Positions 8,163 to 17,890 are shown, counted from the stretch's first letter. The stretch: 64,000 bases of DNA from Mucilaginibacter xinganensis (GCF_002257585.1 NZ_CP022743.1:4712001-4776000), one strand, 5' to 3'. Notes: generated from the letters alone by a model not told the origin. Numbers and translations are program-made.

Positions 8163-8588
8163 TTAATCTATTTCATGAGCTAAACAAGACTCTTCATAAC
8201 TCCACAACTTCTTTATTTCACCTTCAGTAAGAAATTCTTTGATCGGTTTGTAATTAACTGTGAGTGGAACATCCACCGATATCAATTTCGCAATATTGCT
8301 TCCTTCATAAGTACACCCAAAGCCATTCAGTTGCTGTATTGTGGGTTCAATAATTTCTTTCGTATAGAATATGATTCGTATAGTACTATGCCCAGATTCT
8401 TCAATCAGGTCAGTCACGTACAATTCACCGTTTCTATCCTCAACACTTACTATGTCACCCCAAGAATATCCGGGTGCATAGAATAGTATATTGCATAACT
8501 TATAATACTCGCCTTGTTTCTCAGCCCACGCACTTTCTAAAGCATAATTATCTTCTAAATCTTGGTATTCAAATATTATCTTTCCCAT
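8163..8588 (-). CDS. DUF4265-type protein
   Basis: The 141-residue protein shows the DUF4265 pattern: an N-terminal EYQDLEDNYALESAWAEK, then GEYYKLCNILFYAPGYSWGDIVSVEDRNGELYVTDLIEESGHST with its central EESGHST motif, and a closing YKPIKEFLTEGEI...WSYEESCLAHE. The family is small, cytoplasmic and uncharacterised. No signal peptide or membrane segment is present. It is 148 bases downstream of another small unknown gene on the same strand, with repeat copies on both sides. Solitary proteins of this size in accessory stretches are often immunity or stress proteins, but nothing here proves that. Confidence 0.7.
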   Translation of the reverse strand: MGKIIFEYQDLEDNYALESAWAEKQGEYYKLCNILFYAPGYSWGDIVSVEDRNGELYVTDLIEESGHSTIRIIFYTKEIIEPTIQQLNGFGCTYEGSNIAKLISVDVPLTVNYKPIKEFLTEGEIKKLWSYEESCLAHEID

Positions 8589-8664
8589 TTACTTATCTTA
8601 TTGGTTAGGGAGCTTGTGTGGTGTTGGGGGTGTTGGCGTGGGTGTTATTGGCGCTTTATCGCTC

Positions 8665-8700
8665 TTTTCCTCCGCTACCGCAAGCGTAGGTGCCCGTCAA
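8665..8700 (+). repeat. GC-rich dispersed repeat, copy 3
   Basis: CGCTACCGCAAGCGTAGG then TGCCCGTC, related to copy 4 and opposite in orientation to copies 1 and 2. It lies between two small accessory genes. Confidence 0.4.
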
Positions 8701-8736
8701 TGCAATTTGATTTATGCCCAGCGCTTGCTACACAGC

Positions 8737-9177
8737 TCAAGTATAAGAACTCAGCTTTATTTTTTCGCCGTGCATCCTTATGTCGTAATTATTCCAGGCA
8801 TCGTACTTTTCTAATGCCAAATTTGTAAGCTCTTCCACTCTGTTTTCAAAAAATATAATCTCCTGGTTTTTTAAAATATAATCTCGCAAAAAATAACGTA
8901 TTCCCTTCTCATCGAAAGATTTAGTTATATAAAATGTAAAAGTTGTCCTCTTAGCAAGATCATCAAATGTAATGCCTATGTTCCCCGATAGTAACGTATC
9001 AGTTTTTATAAAATCAACTGCCAACGCGTCACTTTCAGCAACTGGAGAATGCAATCTCCAGCCCAGAGGTGCTAAAATTTCTTTCATCATTGTTTCTATA
9101 GGGATAAGTAATTCGCATATGCCTAGAAATGTATTGTCACTTATGTTTTTGTACATGTTATAATTTAGTCGTGCCAT
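8737..9177 (-). CDS. Hypothetical cytoplasmic protein, 146 residues
   Basis: I start it at ATG 9177 (MARLNYNMYKNISDN). The frame is open further upstream, but that part reads through GC-rich repeat sequence and looks non-coding. The protein is mixed alpha/beta with no signal peptide or membrane segment. Visible segments are LGICELLIPIETMMKEILAPLGWRL, AVDFIKTDTLLSGNIGITFDDLAKRTTFTFYI and ENRVEELTNLALEKYDAWNNYDI. I do not recognise the family. It precedes the DUF4265 gene on the same strand, and repeat copies 3 and 4 bracket it. Confidence 0.6.
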   Translation of the reverse strand: MARLNYNMYKNISDNTFLGICELLIPIETMMKEILAPLGWRLHSPVAESDALAVDFIKTDTLLSGNIGITFDDLAKRTTFTFYITKSFDEKGIRYFLRDYILKNQEIIFFENRVEELTNLALEKYDAWNNYDIRMHGEKIKLSSYT

Positions 9178-9189
9178 TTGATTTTTCTT

Positions 9190-9225
9190 ATCTCCCCTGC
9201 CGCAAGCGTCCCCGGCTTGTCGCCC
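9190..9225 (+). repeat. GC-rich dispersed repeat, copy 4
   Basis: TCTCCCCTGCCGCAAGCGTC then CCCGGCTTGTCGCCC. It shares the core TGCCGCAAG with copies 1 and 2; copy 3 has TACCGCAAG. Confidence 0.5.
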
Positions 9226-9321
9226 ATGTGCTGAGTAGTCCGCTTTCAAGTAATCACCTGCTAAGCAATGTAAACTTAATCAACAATTACGTAATCCACC
9301 CCTACTACTTTATACCCCTTC

Positions 9322-9360
9322 AAAAAAAATCCGCTAAGCGCAATTAAGCGCTTAGCGGAC
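9322..9360 (-). terminator. Intrinsic terminator of the M1 peptidase gene
   Basis: A 12-bp perfect stem, TCCGCTAAGCGC (9330-9341) with GCGCTTAGCGGA (9348-9359), is followed on the minus strand by eight T. Confidence 0.9.
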
Positions 9361-9389
9361 TTGTAAATGGGCCTTGGTTTGTAACTATT

Positions 9390-11786
9390 TTATTTACCGC
9401 TGCCCGATACCTGCATTGGGTTTACACCCGCAGATTGGCCACGCGCTGCGGCTGCATTAACCTTTTGTTTAAAGATCTGGAATTTTGACGGCTCAGGCAT
9501 TTTACCCCAGTAGTTATTGGTTTCGTCAATATCTGCTGTTTCGCGCATCGGGTCTAATTTTATGGAAGCTACCTCTTTGTCCTGTACATAGAATTTCGAA
9601 GCGTGTTTCTCATTCAACCGCCAGATCTGTGCCGGGATGCGGTCAACCTGTTTGGTGCCATCGGTGTAAGTAAACTCAACAATTATCGGCATCACCAGTC
9701 CGCCTTTATTGCTAAAGTCAAGCTGGTAAAAGTACTTGCCGGCATACTTGGTTTTATCCTCGTCGGTCATAGCCTCGGCAGTTGCGCTGCGTTGCGGGGT
9801 TGCAAGCTCCTTAGCCATGTTGTTAAACTTCATGGTGTCAACAGCCGCAAGTCCGCGGTCGTATTTGTAATAAAAATCATGTACCGAGGTATCTTTATCT
9901 ACATAAAACTTTATGTTTTTATCCTCGCGGTTGCGGATCTTCGAGATATCGTCAAACTCATTAACAGCAGGCGCATCAACTTTGCCCGGCTTCCTGTTAA
10001 ACTGCGGCATTTTTCCGTTCAGGTCGGCTTTGGCAACTTTAACGCTGTCTAAAGAAATATCAACAGCTTCGGTTCCGTAAAACCAGCCTCTCCAAAACCA
10101 GTCCAGGTTTTCCCCGCTGGCATCGCCCATAGTGCGGAAAAAATCTGCTGGGGTAGGGTGTTTAAATTCCCAGCGTTTAGCATATTCTTTAAAGGCATAG
10201 TCAAATAACTTACGCCCCATAATGGTTTCACGCAAAATATTCAGCGCGGTAGCCGGCTTGGTATAGGCGTTTGGCCCAAAACGCACGATGTTTTCCGAGT
10301 TGCTCATAATAGGCTCCAGCTCATTCTTGGGCAATTTCATGTAATCAACAATGGTATAAGCTGCGCCTTTTTTGCTCGGATATTTGTTATCCCAAAGCTC
10401 TTCGGCAAGGTATTCCATAAATGAGTTTAAGCCCTCATCCATCCATGTCCACTGGCGCTCATCGCTGTTAACAATCATCGGGAAATAGTTGTGCCCAACC
10501 TCGTGGATAATTACACCTATCATCCCGTTTTTGGTACTTTCGCTATAGGTGCCATCCTTTTCGGTACGGCCATAGTTAAAGCAGATCATCGGGTACTCCA
10601 TTCCGTTTGCAGCCTCAACACTTTGCGCAACAGGATAAGGGAAAGGGAACGTAAAGCTTGAGTACGATTTTACCGTGTGCGCAACCAGTTTGGTTGAGAA
10701 CTTGCGGTACAGGTTATAGGCTTCTTTTCCGTAATAGCTCATGCACATAACGGTTTTTCCTTCAACGCTCTGGCCCATACCGTCCCAGATAAATTTGCGG
10801 GATGATCCCCAGGCAAAGTCGCGCACGTTGGTAGCCTGGAAAACCCAGGTTTTTTTAGCGGTGCTTGGCGCGCCTTCTTTCTTTTTGGCTTCGTCAAGGG
10901 TAACAATTTCAACCGGCTCTTTTGCTGTTTTTGATTTGTTATACCTGGCCAGTTCGGCAGGGCTTAACACCGCAGCGTAGTTAATACACTCGCCGGTAGC
11001 GCCTATAATATGATCCGCCGGAACGGTCATCTGCACCTTATAGTTACCGAAAGTTAAGGCAAACTCGCCCCTGCCGGTAAACTGGTGGTTCTGCCATCCC
11101 TGGAAATCGCTGTAAACACACAGGCGCGGGTACCACTGCGTCATGGTGAACAGGTAGTTACCGTCGCCCGGGAAATATTCGTAACCGCCGCGGCCGCCAA
11201 TGCTCATCCTGTCAGAGATCTTGTAGTTCCATTTTACAGTAAAGATCATTTTCGCGCCCGGCTTTAAAGGGGTCGAAAGGTCAATACGCATCATTGTTTT
11301 ATTTACAACGTAGGGCAGGCTTTTGCCAAGGGCATCAGTAATGCTGGTTATTTTATCGCCATAGCCATTGTCAACGTTTGATTTTTCGGCCCTGTCTAAC
11401 TGCAGTGTACCTGCGCCGCGCGGCATTACCGAGCTTTGCTGATAGTTGGCGTTATCAAAGTTGTTATGCTGATTTTCATCCAGTTGCAGCCAGATATAGT
11501 CGAGCGGATCGGGCGAGTTGTTGTAGTACGTAATGGTTTCGGCACCTGTAAGTTTCAGGTTCTTTTCGTCCAGTTCGCATTTAATGTCGTAATCTGCGCG
11601 CTGCTGCCAGTATTTGGCACCGGGGGCGCCGCTTGCCGTGCGCTGTTCATTGGGCGTGTTTAAAATGGTGCCCAATTGCTCAAACTTGTTACCATGGTTG
11701 CTGGCGGGATTATTCTGAATATCCTGCGCCTTAACAAAACCGGCAATAGTTAAAGTGAAAAACAGTGAAGTAAAAACTTTTTTCAT
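9390..11786 (-). CDS. Secreted M1-family gluzincin metallopeptidase
   Basis: A signal peptide (MKKVFTSLFFTLTIAGFVKA) leads into a 798-residue protein. The zinc site is HEVGH (428-432) with the third ligand E451 in WMDEGLNSF, and a substrate-binding loop NGMEYP near 395 stands where aminopeptidases have GxMEN. This is the large Bacteroidota M1 group rather than classic PepN. The gluzincin arrangement predicts an active zinc peptidase, probably periplasmic or surface-exposed. The C-terminal 200 residues are a beta-rich domain with charged surface. A strong terminator follows; upstream is a long inverted repeat and then a HupE-like gene. Cleavage preference cannot be read from the sequence. Confidence 0.9.
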   Translation of the reverse strand: MKKVFTSLFFTLTIAGFVKAQDIQNNPASNHGNKFEQLGTILNTPNEQRTASGAPGAKYWQQRADYDIKCELDEKNLKLTGAETITYYNNSPDPLDYIWLQLDENQHNNFDNANYQQSSVMPRGAGTLQLDRAEKSNVDNGYGDKITSITDALGKSLPYVVNKTMMRIDLSTPLKPGAKMIFTVKWNYKISDRMSIGGRGGYEYFPGDGNYLFTMTQWYPRLCVYSDFQGWQNHQFTGRGEFALTFGNYKVQMTVPADHIIGATGECINYAAVLSPAELARYNKSKTAKEPVEIVTLDEAKKKEGAPSTAKKTWVFQATNVRDFAWGSSRKFIWDGMGQSVEGKTVMCMSYYGKEAYNLYRKFSTKLVAHTVKSYSSFTFPFPYPVAQSVEAANGMEYPMICFNYGRTEKDGTYSESTKNGMIGVIIHEVGHNYFPMIVNSDERQWTWMDEGLNSFMEYLAEELWDNKYPSKKGAAYTIVDYMKLPKNELEPIMSNSENIVRFGPNAYTKPATALNILRETIMGRKLFDYAFKEYAKRWEFKHPTPADFFRTMGDASGENLDWFWRGWFYGTEAVDISLDSVKVAKADLNGKMPQFNRKPGKVDAPAVNEFDDISKIRNREDKNIKFYVDKDTSVHDFYYKYDRGLAAVDTMKFNNMAKELATPQRSATAEAMTDEDKTKYAGKYFYQLDFSNKGGLVMPIIVEFTYTDGTKQVDRIPAQIWRLNEKHASKFYVQDKEVASIKLDPMRETADIDETNNYWGKMPEPSKFQIFKQKVNAAAARGQSAGVNPMQVSGSGK

Positions 11787-11894
11787 GTTTAGTTAATTAT
11801 TATTTATAAGATCAGTTTTTCTTTAAGTCCGAAGGACAGTAAAGTCCGGAAGTCGGAAAGATTTCCTTTATTTACGTGCATTCGGGTTAGTAGG

Positions 11895-12036
11895 CCTCAC
11901 CTAAATCCTCTCCAAAGCAGAGGACGTTTAGCTTCGCGCCTTGATTATTTAAAATTAGCCTTCATAAGTCGACTATCCCCCCTGTGTTTTTTAACCTCTT
12001 TTAAAGTCCTCTCCTTTGGAGAGGATTCAGGTGAGG
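11895..12036. repeat. Long inverted repeat, MITE-like
   Basis: The 31-base arm at 11895-11925 (CCTCACCTAAATCCTCTCC...) is matched in inverse by 12006-12036 with about two mismatches. The 80-base centre is AT-rich and non-coding. The right arm touches the stop codon of the HupE-like gene. Arms of this kind suggest a small non-autonomous element or a dispersed structured repeat. Confidence 0.65.
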
Positions 12037-12615
12037 CTAAAACGGCATTCGTTCCAAAGCCATTTTAAGCGACAACGCAAATACCCCGGCCGAAAGGAAA
12101 AAGATCCAGTCGCGCCTTTTAACTTTAAAAACGTTTAAGAACAGTAACCCGGTTAGTAATATAACGGCAACCACAATTATCTGCCCCGCTTCCAGCCCCA
12201 CATTAAAGCCGAACAGTCCTAAACCAATGCTTTGATCTTTAGCCAGCATGATCCGGATAGCGTTGGCAAAACCCATCCCGTGGATAAGACCAAAACACAA
12301 CGCAAGATAATAATTTATCCTTGCACTTTTACCTTTGCTATCCAGCTGAAATATATTGTTTAAAGCGGTGACAAAAATGGTGCACGGAATCAGGAACTCA
12401 ACCCATTTGCTTGAAAACCTGATCACATCATACACACTTAGGGCCAGCGTTAATGAATGCCCTATGGTAAAAGCGGTAACCAATATCAGCACCCGCTTAA
12501 CATCTCGGATGGCATATACGCACGCAAGGGCCAAAATAAACAACTGATGATCAAGGGCATCGGCACTAATGATGTGCTGCCAGCCCATCTTAAAATAAAA
12601 AGCAAAGTCGAACAT
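12037..12615 (-). CDS. HupE/UreJ-type membrane protein
   Basis: The 192-residue protein has about six hydrophobic helices. Family signatures are GWQHIISADALDHQLFILAL near the N-terminus, TAFTIGHSLTLAL in the second helix region and FGLIHGMGFANAI in the centre; the histidines are the metal-binding candidates. HupE/UreJ proteins are thought to be nickel or other metal permeases; this shorter form is common in Bacteroidota without any hydrogenase or urease, as here. It diverges from the DUF6702 gene and lies upstream of the M1 peptidase on the same strand, a familiar three-gene grouping. Transport substrate is unproven. Confidence 0.85.
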   Translation of the reverse strand: MFDFAFYFKMGWQHIISADALDHQLFILALACVYAIRDVKRVLILVTAFTIGHSLTLALSVYDVIRFSSKWVEFLIPCTIFVTALNNIFQLDSKGKSARINYYLALCFGLIHGMGFANAIRIMLAKDQSIGLGLFGFNVGLEAGQIIVVAVILLTGLLFLNVFKVKRRDWIFFLSAGVFALSLKMALERMPF

Positions 12616-12681
12616 TGCGAACTAACCGTTGAAAGCACTAAATTTAAGGCGTTTTTTTAACTATAAAAATCAGGGTTCGCT

Positions 12682-13206
12682 ATGTGGGCATTTATTTATC
12701 AACCGTTACTATATTGTTACATACTGTTAAATGCTGGTGTGCCCGCAAAACACGCAGCCGGGGCTTTTCACCCCATCCATGTAAGCACCACAAACATCAG
12801 TTACAACAACCAGGACAGTAAACTGGAGGTGATCTGCACTATTTTTACAGATGATTTTGAAGCGGCCCTGGTAAAACAGTTCCACGCTAAAACAGACCTT
12901 AACAAGGCCGAAATGCATGCCGCAATGGATGCGCTGGTGAAAAGGTACGTCCTCAGTAACCTGCTTGTTAAAACAGGTGCAGCGTCTTTAAATTTAAACT
13001 ACGTGGGCTTCGAGATTAATAAAGAGGCTACCGATGTTTATTTTGAATCGGATAAGATCCAGGCGGTTAAAAAAGTTGATGTGGATGTAAGCCTGCTGCA
13101 TAACCTGTTCGACGACCAGATGAACATTGTTCACATTACCGTTGGCGGCGTACGTAAAAGCGAAAAACTGGATTACCCCAATAAAAGGGTAAGCCAGGTG
13201 TTTTAA
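12682..13206 (+). CDS. DUF6702-type exported protein
   Basis: The 174-residue protein opens with a hydrophobic segment and then AAGAFHPIHVSTTNISYNNQDSKLEVICTIFTDDFEAAL, the hallmark of DUF6702. The later half has YVGFEINKEATDVYFESD and a C-terminal MNIVHITVGGVRKSEKLDYP. The family is exported, beta-rich and functionally uncharacterised, and usually sits with an M1 peptidase and a HupE-like protein, exactly as seen here. It diverges from the HupE-like gene with 66 bases between the starts, so both promoters must lie in that gap. Confidence 0.8.
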   Translation: MWAFIYQPLLYCYILLNAGVPAKHAAGAFHPIHVSTTNISYNNQDSKLEVICTIFTDDFEAALVKQFHAKTDLNKAEMHAAMDALVKRYVLSNLLVKTGAASLNLNYVGFEINKEATDVYFESDKIQAVKKVDVDVSLLHNLFDDQMNIVHITVGGVRKSEKLDYPNKRVSQVF

Positions 13207-13222
13207 TGGGTTAAGGGTATTA

Positions 13223-14197
13223 TTACTTTTTAATCCCCGTTACATTTAAAATTACAATACTGTTATGTGGGATGCCCAGTGTTTTGGCTGGTGTTACATC
13301 CATGTACAGCTTCAAATAGCCATCTGTTATCCCCGTCATAGCTGCAAGGGTGGCAACTTTAAATTCCGGATACATAGCCTGATTGGCCTTTCTAAACACC
13401 AGAATACCTTTTTCATCTACATAGGCTGTGAAAATATAGTTAAAATTATCATAGGCCTTTTTTATAGTGATATTATAGGTGGGTGAAAGGTAGTCGTCAA
13501 ACGACATGCCGCCGTCAACATCCCCTTCAGGTGTAATTTCTTTCTTTATGCTGATAAGCGGGCTCCTGGCTTTTAAAATAGCTGGCTCCGTACCTGCAAA
13601 AGCACTATCTATAGTATTATGCGCCTTTAAAATCTTAGCTTTTATAAAATTGGTATCCTTGCGGCTTGGTTTTAACATGTTCGCGGTATCGGCATGCAGC
13701 ACATTTTTTATATAATCGTTGGTATAAAAAGTCATATAAACATGGGTCTTTTCTTCCTGTATTACATTATCGTGCACGTGCAGTACCATAAACTGAATGC
13801 TATCCTTTTTGATATACTTTAATTTAAGCCAGGCCCAGGCAACATTGTAAACCGAATCATGATCAAATATTACCGGAGTATTCAAAAACCTGTGTTTTCT
13901 GGGGCTGTAAATGTTTACGGAATCGGTTGAAGGGAAAGAGATGCGCCACTCCGGCACCAATTGATACCCAACTGCGCTAAATGACAAACCATTGTCAAAC
14001 GTTCTTTTCACTTCTGTGTAGCGAATGCCCTGAATGCTTTTTAACAACGCCTTTGCTTTAACGGCATCCTCTTTTCGCTTTTCTTCAAATTGTACCCGTT
14101 CCGGCACATGTGGTTTACAGGAGATAGTGAACAATAAAAAAGCAGTCAGCAAACCCTGTAATAGCGAGGCGGGGTATTTATAGATGGATCTGTTCAT
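13223..14197 (-). CDS. Hypothetical lipoprotein, 324 residues
   Basis: The N-terminus has a hydrophobic segment ending in the lipobox-like LLFTISC, so the protein is probably lipidated and held at a membrane facing the periplasm. The body mixes strands and charged helices. A C-terminal block, MYPEFKVATLAAMTGITDGY, then KLYMDVTPAKTLGIPHNSIVIL, looks like a separate domain. I do not recognise the family. It is convergent with the DUF6702 gene, whose stop is 16 bases away. Confidence 0.7.
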   Translation of the reverse strand: MNRSIYKYPASLLQGLLTAFLLFTISCKPHVPERVQFEEKRKEDAVKAKALLKSIQGIRYTEVKRTFDNGLSFSAVGYQLVPEWRISFPSTDSVNIYSPRKHRFLNTPVIFDHDSVYNVAWAWLKLKYIKKDSIQFMVLHVHDNVIQEEKTHVYMTFYTNDYIKNVLHADTANMLKPSRKDTNFIKAKILKAHNTIDSAFAGTEPAILKARSPLISIKKEITPEGDVDGGMSFDDYLSPTYNITIKKAYDNFNYIFTAYVDEKGILVFRKANQAMYPEFKVATLAAMTGITDGYLKLYMDVTPAKTLGIPHNSIVILNVTGIKK

Positions 14198-14539
14198 ATT
14201 AATCAGCAGAAGCGTTTAAAAAGCGCTAAAATAGCAAAATGGACCAATGATTGGTTTAAAAACTCATTTCAGCGTATATTGTTTACCGGCGGGGTTTCTT
14301 TCACCATCATATACAGTTTATTGCGGGCTACACCAAACCGATATCTTTAAATAACAAGTTGTTTATCCGCACAAATCAGCACTAATATGAAAAAAATACG
14401 CAGTAATTAAAAGTTCTTACAAGCTATCAATTGGTCATATATTAATAATATGTTAAATACTTAATTCTTAATTTTATATCTTAAATTTGTTATTATTACA
14501 CCCTGTTAATGGTTACTTAAAAACTATTGTTCGCCTGCA
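14198..14539. other. Gene-free stretch with divergent 5' ends
   Basis: AT-rich spacer between two divergent genes, so it must hold both promoters. The right half has long A/T runs (TTGGTCATATATTAATAATA). I see no repeat, RNA or credible frame. Confidence 0.5.
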
Positions 14540-15235
14540 ATGAAGATTATTCTGAAGCAAATCAAGCAAATACTAGTTGTTGCGATTCTTATGTTAATTG
14601 TCACACCTGTTTTTTCGCAGGGAGTGCATCATATTGCGCAAATTAAGCCAAAGCCTGCAGCAGTTAAGCCTGTAGGCCAGGCGGCAAAACCTGTTAAAAT
14701 GAGCGCCCAGCTTGCTGAATTTACCCGCATAGCTGCTACTGCAAATGTTATATTTACTTTCCCAAAAGGGTTTAAAGAAATAAAGGCCCCTGACAATGAT
14801 TATTTTTCGTTTGATTATGCAATGGCCTTACCGGGCAAAGATTTGGAGATCTGGCTGCTGGTAAAATCGCAAAAGGAAAACTGGGCCAGTTACGAAAAAT
14901 CAAAAGATTCACCGGGTGCTGAACAGGCCAATCCCGATTCCACTTATTCGTCTTTGGCCGAAGCAAATGCCGCAGCCTTTACCGGCGATGACAAACATTT
15001 TGTAAAAAACATTCCGCCAGAGGTATTGGAAAAATACAATGCCGACGCCGGAAAATCATACCTGTTAAACCTTCGCGATCAACCGGCAACCAAGCGTTAT
15101 AAATATGCGCTGCTGATAACCTTGCAAAAAAGCCATACCGGTATTATTATGGCAGTTTGCTTTACCAATGACAAGGGGCCTGAATTTTTTAAAAACATGG
15201 ATAAAGCCGCAAATTCCATGAAATTTAAGCCCTGA
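14540..15235 (+). CDS. Hypothetical exported protein, 231 residues
   Basis: A signal peptide (KIILKQIKQILVVAILMLIV...VFSQ) is followed by an alanine, lysine and proline-rich linker (KPKPAAVKPVGQAAKPVK) and a globular domain. Visible segments are FTFPKGFKEIKAPDNDYFSF, LEIWLLVKSQKENW and YKYALLITLQKSHTGIIMAVCF. Export to the periplasm is likely. I recognise no family or catalytic motif. The gene stands alone before parE. Confidence 0.7.
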   Translation: MKIILKQIKQILVVAILMLIVTPVFSQGVHHIAQIKPKPAAVKPVGQAAKPVKMSAQLAEFTRIAATANVIFTFPKGFKEIKAPDNDYFSFDYAMALPGKDLEIWLLVKSQKENWASYEKSKDSPGAEQANPDSTYSSLAEANAAAFTGDDKHFVKNIPPEVLEKYNADAGKSYLLNLRDQPATKRYKYALLITLQKSHTGIIMAVCFTNDKGPEFFKNMDKAANSMKFKP

Positions 15236-15370
15236 TTAACCAATGTTAATAAGTTAGGACATTTACATAGCCAGTTCAGCGTGTAAATATTATTTTTGTC
15301 TGGCGGACAGGCTTTGCGTTCAAAGGAACGTGCCCATCCTTTTCCCTTAATTTAATTATATAATATTTAA

Positions 15371-17266
15371 ATGGCAGAAGCTGTAACTTATAGTGATGAT
15401 AGTATCCGTTCGCTGGATTGGAAAGAGCATATCCGCTTACGGCCCGGGATGTATATTGGTAAGCTGGGCGATGGATCAGCTTATGACGATGGCGTTTATG
15501 TTTTACTGAAGGAAATAGTTGATAACTCAATAGATGAGTTTGTTATGGGTGCCGGCAGAACCATCGAGATCAGCATGAGCGATCACAAAGTGTCTGTTCG
15601 TGATTACGGTCGCGGCATCCCGTTAGGAAAGGTGATTGATTGCGTATCCAAAATAAACACTGGTGGTAAATATGACAGCAAGGCCTTCCAAAAATCTGTG
15701 GGACTTAATGGTGTAGGTACAAAAGCCGTAAATGCACTGTCAAACTCATTTACGGTACAGTCTTACCGCGATGGACGTACCAAGCTGGCCGAATTTGCCA
15801 AAGGCGAGCTGATCCGTGATGAGCCTGAAAAAGAAACAACACAACGCAACGGAACAGCTATTAATTTTTTGCCGGATGAAACCATTTTCAGGCATTATCG
15901 CTTCATTCCTGAATTTGTTGACAGCATGATCTGGAACTATGTGTTCCTTAATGCCGGCCTTACTATCAATTTTAACAATCAGAAATATTTTTCGGAGCGC
16001 GGCCTGTACGACCTGCTCACCAAAAATACCGATGCCGAAAATATCCGCTACCCAATTATTCATTTAAAAGGCGAGGATATTGAAATAGCCATGACCCACG
16101 GGCAGCAATACGGCGAGGAATATTACTCTTTCGTAAACGGGCAGAATACCACGCAAGGTGGTACACACCAGGCCGCCTTTCGCGAGGCAGTGGTAAAAAC
16201 CATCCGTGAGTTTTACAAAAAAGAATTTGATGCATCGGATGTACGTGCATCTATCGTGGCCGCTATTGCTATTAAAGTGCAGGAGCCGGTGTTTGAGTCG
16301 CAAACCAAAACCAAACTCGGTTCACAAAATATTGGGCCCGAAGGGCCTTCCGTGCGGGGCTTTATTAACGACTTTGTTAAAAAAGAGCTGGACAACTACC
16401 TTCATAAAAACCCTGCTGTGGCCGATGCCCTGTTAAAACGCATCATGCAATCGGAGCGGGAGCGGAAAGATATTGCCGGAATTAAAAAACTGGCCAATGA
16501 GCGCGCTAAAAAGGCCTCTCTTCACAATCGCAAGCTGCGTGACTGCAAAGTGCATTTTGACGAAACCCACGAACGTAAACAGGAAACAACCTTGTTTATT
16601 ACCGAAGGTGACTCTGCCAGCGGATCAATCACCAAATCGCGCGATGTTATGACCCAGGCTGTGTTCAGCTTAAAAGGAAAGCCGCTAAACTGTTTCGGAC
16701 TAACCAAAAAAGTAGTTTACGAAAACGAGGAGTTTAACCTGCTGCAGCATGCGCTGAATATTGAAGACGGACTTGACGACCTGCGCTACAACAATATTGT
16801 AATAGCAACCGATGCCGATGTGGACGGAATGCACATCAGGCTGTTATTAATGACTTTCTTTTTGCAGTTTTTCCCCGACCTGGTAAAGGCAGGGCATGTT
16901 TTTATTTTACAAACACCTTTGTTCCGTGTACGTAATAAAAAGGAAACCATTTATTGCTATAGTGATGAAGAACGCCGTAATGCCATAGCCAAACTGGGAG
17001 TTAAACCCGAAATAACGCGATTTAAAGGATTGGGCGAGATCTCGCCCGATGAGTTTGGATTATTTATTGGAAAAGATATTCGCCTTGACCCGGTTATATT
17101 GAAAGACGCCAATATTAAAGCCTTACTTGAGTACTTTATGGGTAAAAACACACCTGTAAGACAGCAGCATATCATCAATAACCTAAGGGTTGAAAAAGAT
17201 GACGAAAGCATTAACCCGCTGGTTGCCGAGAATGTTGATAGTGTGGAATTACCGGTTGCTGTGTAA
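15371..17266 (+). CDS. parE: DNA topoisomerase IV subunit B
   Basis: The 631-residue protein is a type IIA topoisomerase ATPase subunit. It has the GHKL site [27 protein letters not shown], the [29 protein letters not shown] lid, the QTKTKLGS-type transducer motif, the TOPRIM acid triad [10 protein letters not shown] and [13 protein letters not shown], and C-terminal [10 protein letters not shown]. It lacks the GyrB-specific insertion and matches ParE length. The partner parC, often next to it in related genomes, does not follow: a terminator and a cytidine deaminase gene come next. It decatenates daughter chromosomes with ParC. Confidence 0.93.
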   Translation: MAEAVTYSDDSIRSLDWKEHIRLRPGMYIGKLGDGSAYDDGVYVLLKEIVDNSIDEFVMGAGRTIEISMSDHKVSVRDYGRGIPLGKVIDCVSKINTGGKYDSKAFQKSVGLNGVGTKAVNALSNSFTVQSYRDGRTKLAEFAKGELIRDEPEKETTQRNGTAINFLPDETIFRHYRFIPEFVDSMIWNYVFLNAGLTINFNNQKYFSERGLYDLLTKNTDAENIRYPIIHLKGEDIEIAMTHGQQYGEEYYSFVNGQNTTQGGTHQAAFREAVVKTIREFYKKEFDASDVRASIVAAIAIKVQEPVFESQTKTKLGSQNIGPEGPSVRGFINDFVKKELDNYLHKNPAVADALLKRIMQSERERKDIAGIKKLANERAKKASLHNRKLRDCKVHFDETHERKQETTLFITEGDSASGSITKSRDVMTQAVFSLKGKPLNCFGLTKKVVYENEEFNLLQHALNIEDGLDDLRYNNIVIATDADVDGMHIRLLLMTFFLQFFPDLVKAGHVFILQTPLFRVRNKKETIYCYSDEERRNAIAKLGVKPEITRFKGLGEISPDEFGLFIGKDIRLDPVILKDANIKALLEYFMGKNTPVRQQHIINNLRVEKDDESINPLVAENVDSVELPVAV

Positions 17267-17292
17267 AGACAGGTTGAATGAAGCAACGATTG

Positions 17293-17328
17293 GCTTTGAT
17301 AATTTTAAAGGTTATCAAAGCTTTTTTG
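17293..17328 (+). terminator. Intrinsic terminator of parE
   Basis: GCTTTGATAA (17293-17302) pairs perfectly with TTATCAAAGC and is followed by six T. Confidence 0.9.
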
Positions 17329-17389
17329 TTTAAATCATATTGAATAAATCCTTATCTTGTATCCCCCCGTTTTTAAAGGGGGTATAAAG

Positions 17390-17890
17390 ATGACTGAACA
17401 CCAGCTGGAAATAACATTTAAAGAATACCAAACACTAACAGAACTGGATAAACCCGGGCGTGCGCTTTGCCTGGAAGCGATTAAAGCAATGCAAGGCTCC
17501 CATTCGCCTTATTCAAAATTCAGAGTGGGTGCTGCGCTGCGTTTACAAAGTGGTAAAATTATTCATGGCAGTAACCAGGAAAATGTTGCCTATCCATCGG
17601 GTTTATGTGCCGAGCGGGTTGCCCTTTTTTATTGGGGCGCAAATCATGCTGATGATCCTATTGAGGCCATGGCAGTAACAGCCGCTACCGATGAGTTTGA
17701 AATTTCACAACCCATTACCTCGTGCGGGTCATGCCTGCAGGTTTTGGCCGAGTTTGAAAAAAAACAAAACCAGCCGATAGAAATTATCTTATTCTGTAAC
17801 GATGGCCCTGTTTGGGTAATGAATGGAGTTGACAGTTTTTTACCCTTTTTATTTTTTGAGAAAAGGTTAAATACCGAAGTAAAGGGATAA
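17390..17890 (+). CDS. cdd: Cytidine deaminase
   Basis: The enzyme deaminates cytidine and deoxycytidine to uridine in pyrimidine salvage. The 166-residue protein has SHSPYSKFRVGAAL, the catalytic GLCAERVALF (zinc cysteine plus proton-shuttle glutamate) and ITSCGSCLQVLAEFE, which supplies the other two zinc cysteines; the usual proline of PCGxC is serine here. ATG 17390 is preferred over an upstream in-frame TTG, because an A/G-rich stretch precedes it and the conserved protein begins there. The tail DGPVWVMNGVDSFLPF fits Bacteroidota members. Confidence 0.93.
   Translation: MTEHQLEITFKEYQTLTELDKPGRALCLEAIKAMQGSHSPYSKFRVGAALRLQSGKIIHGSNQENVAYPSGLCAERVALFYWGANHADDPIEAMAVTAATDEFEISQPITSCGSCLQVLAEFEKKQNQPIEIILFCNDGPVWVMNGVDSFLPFLFFEKRLNTEVKG

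Noticed and set aside
7229-9225. GC-rich repeats as integron attC sites
   Set aside because: No GTTRRRY core sites, no paired hairpin arms and no integrase; only a short shared core word.
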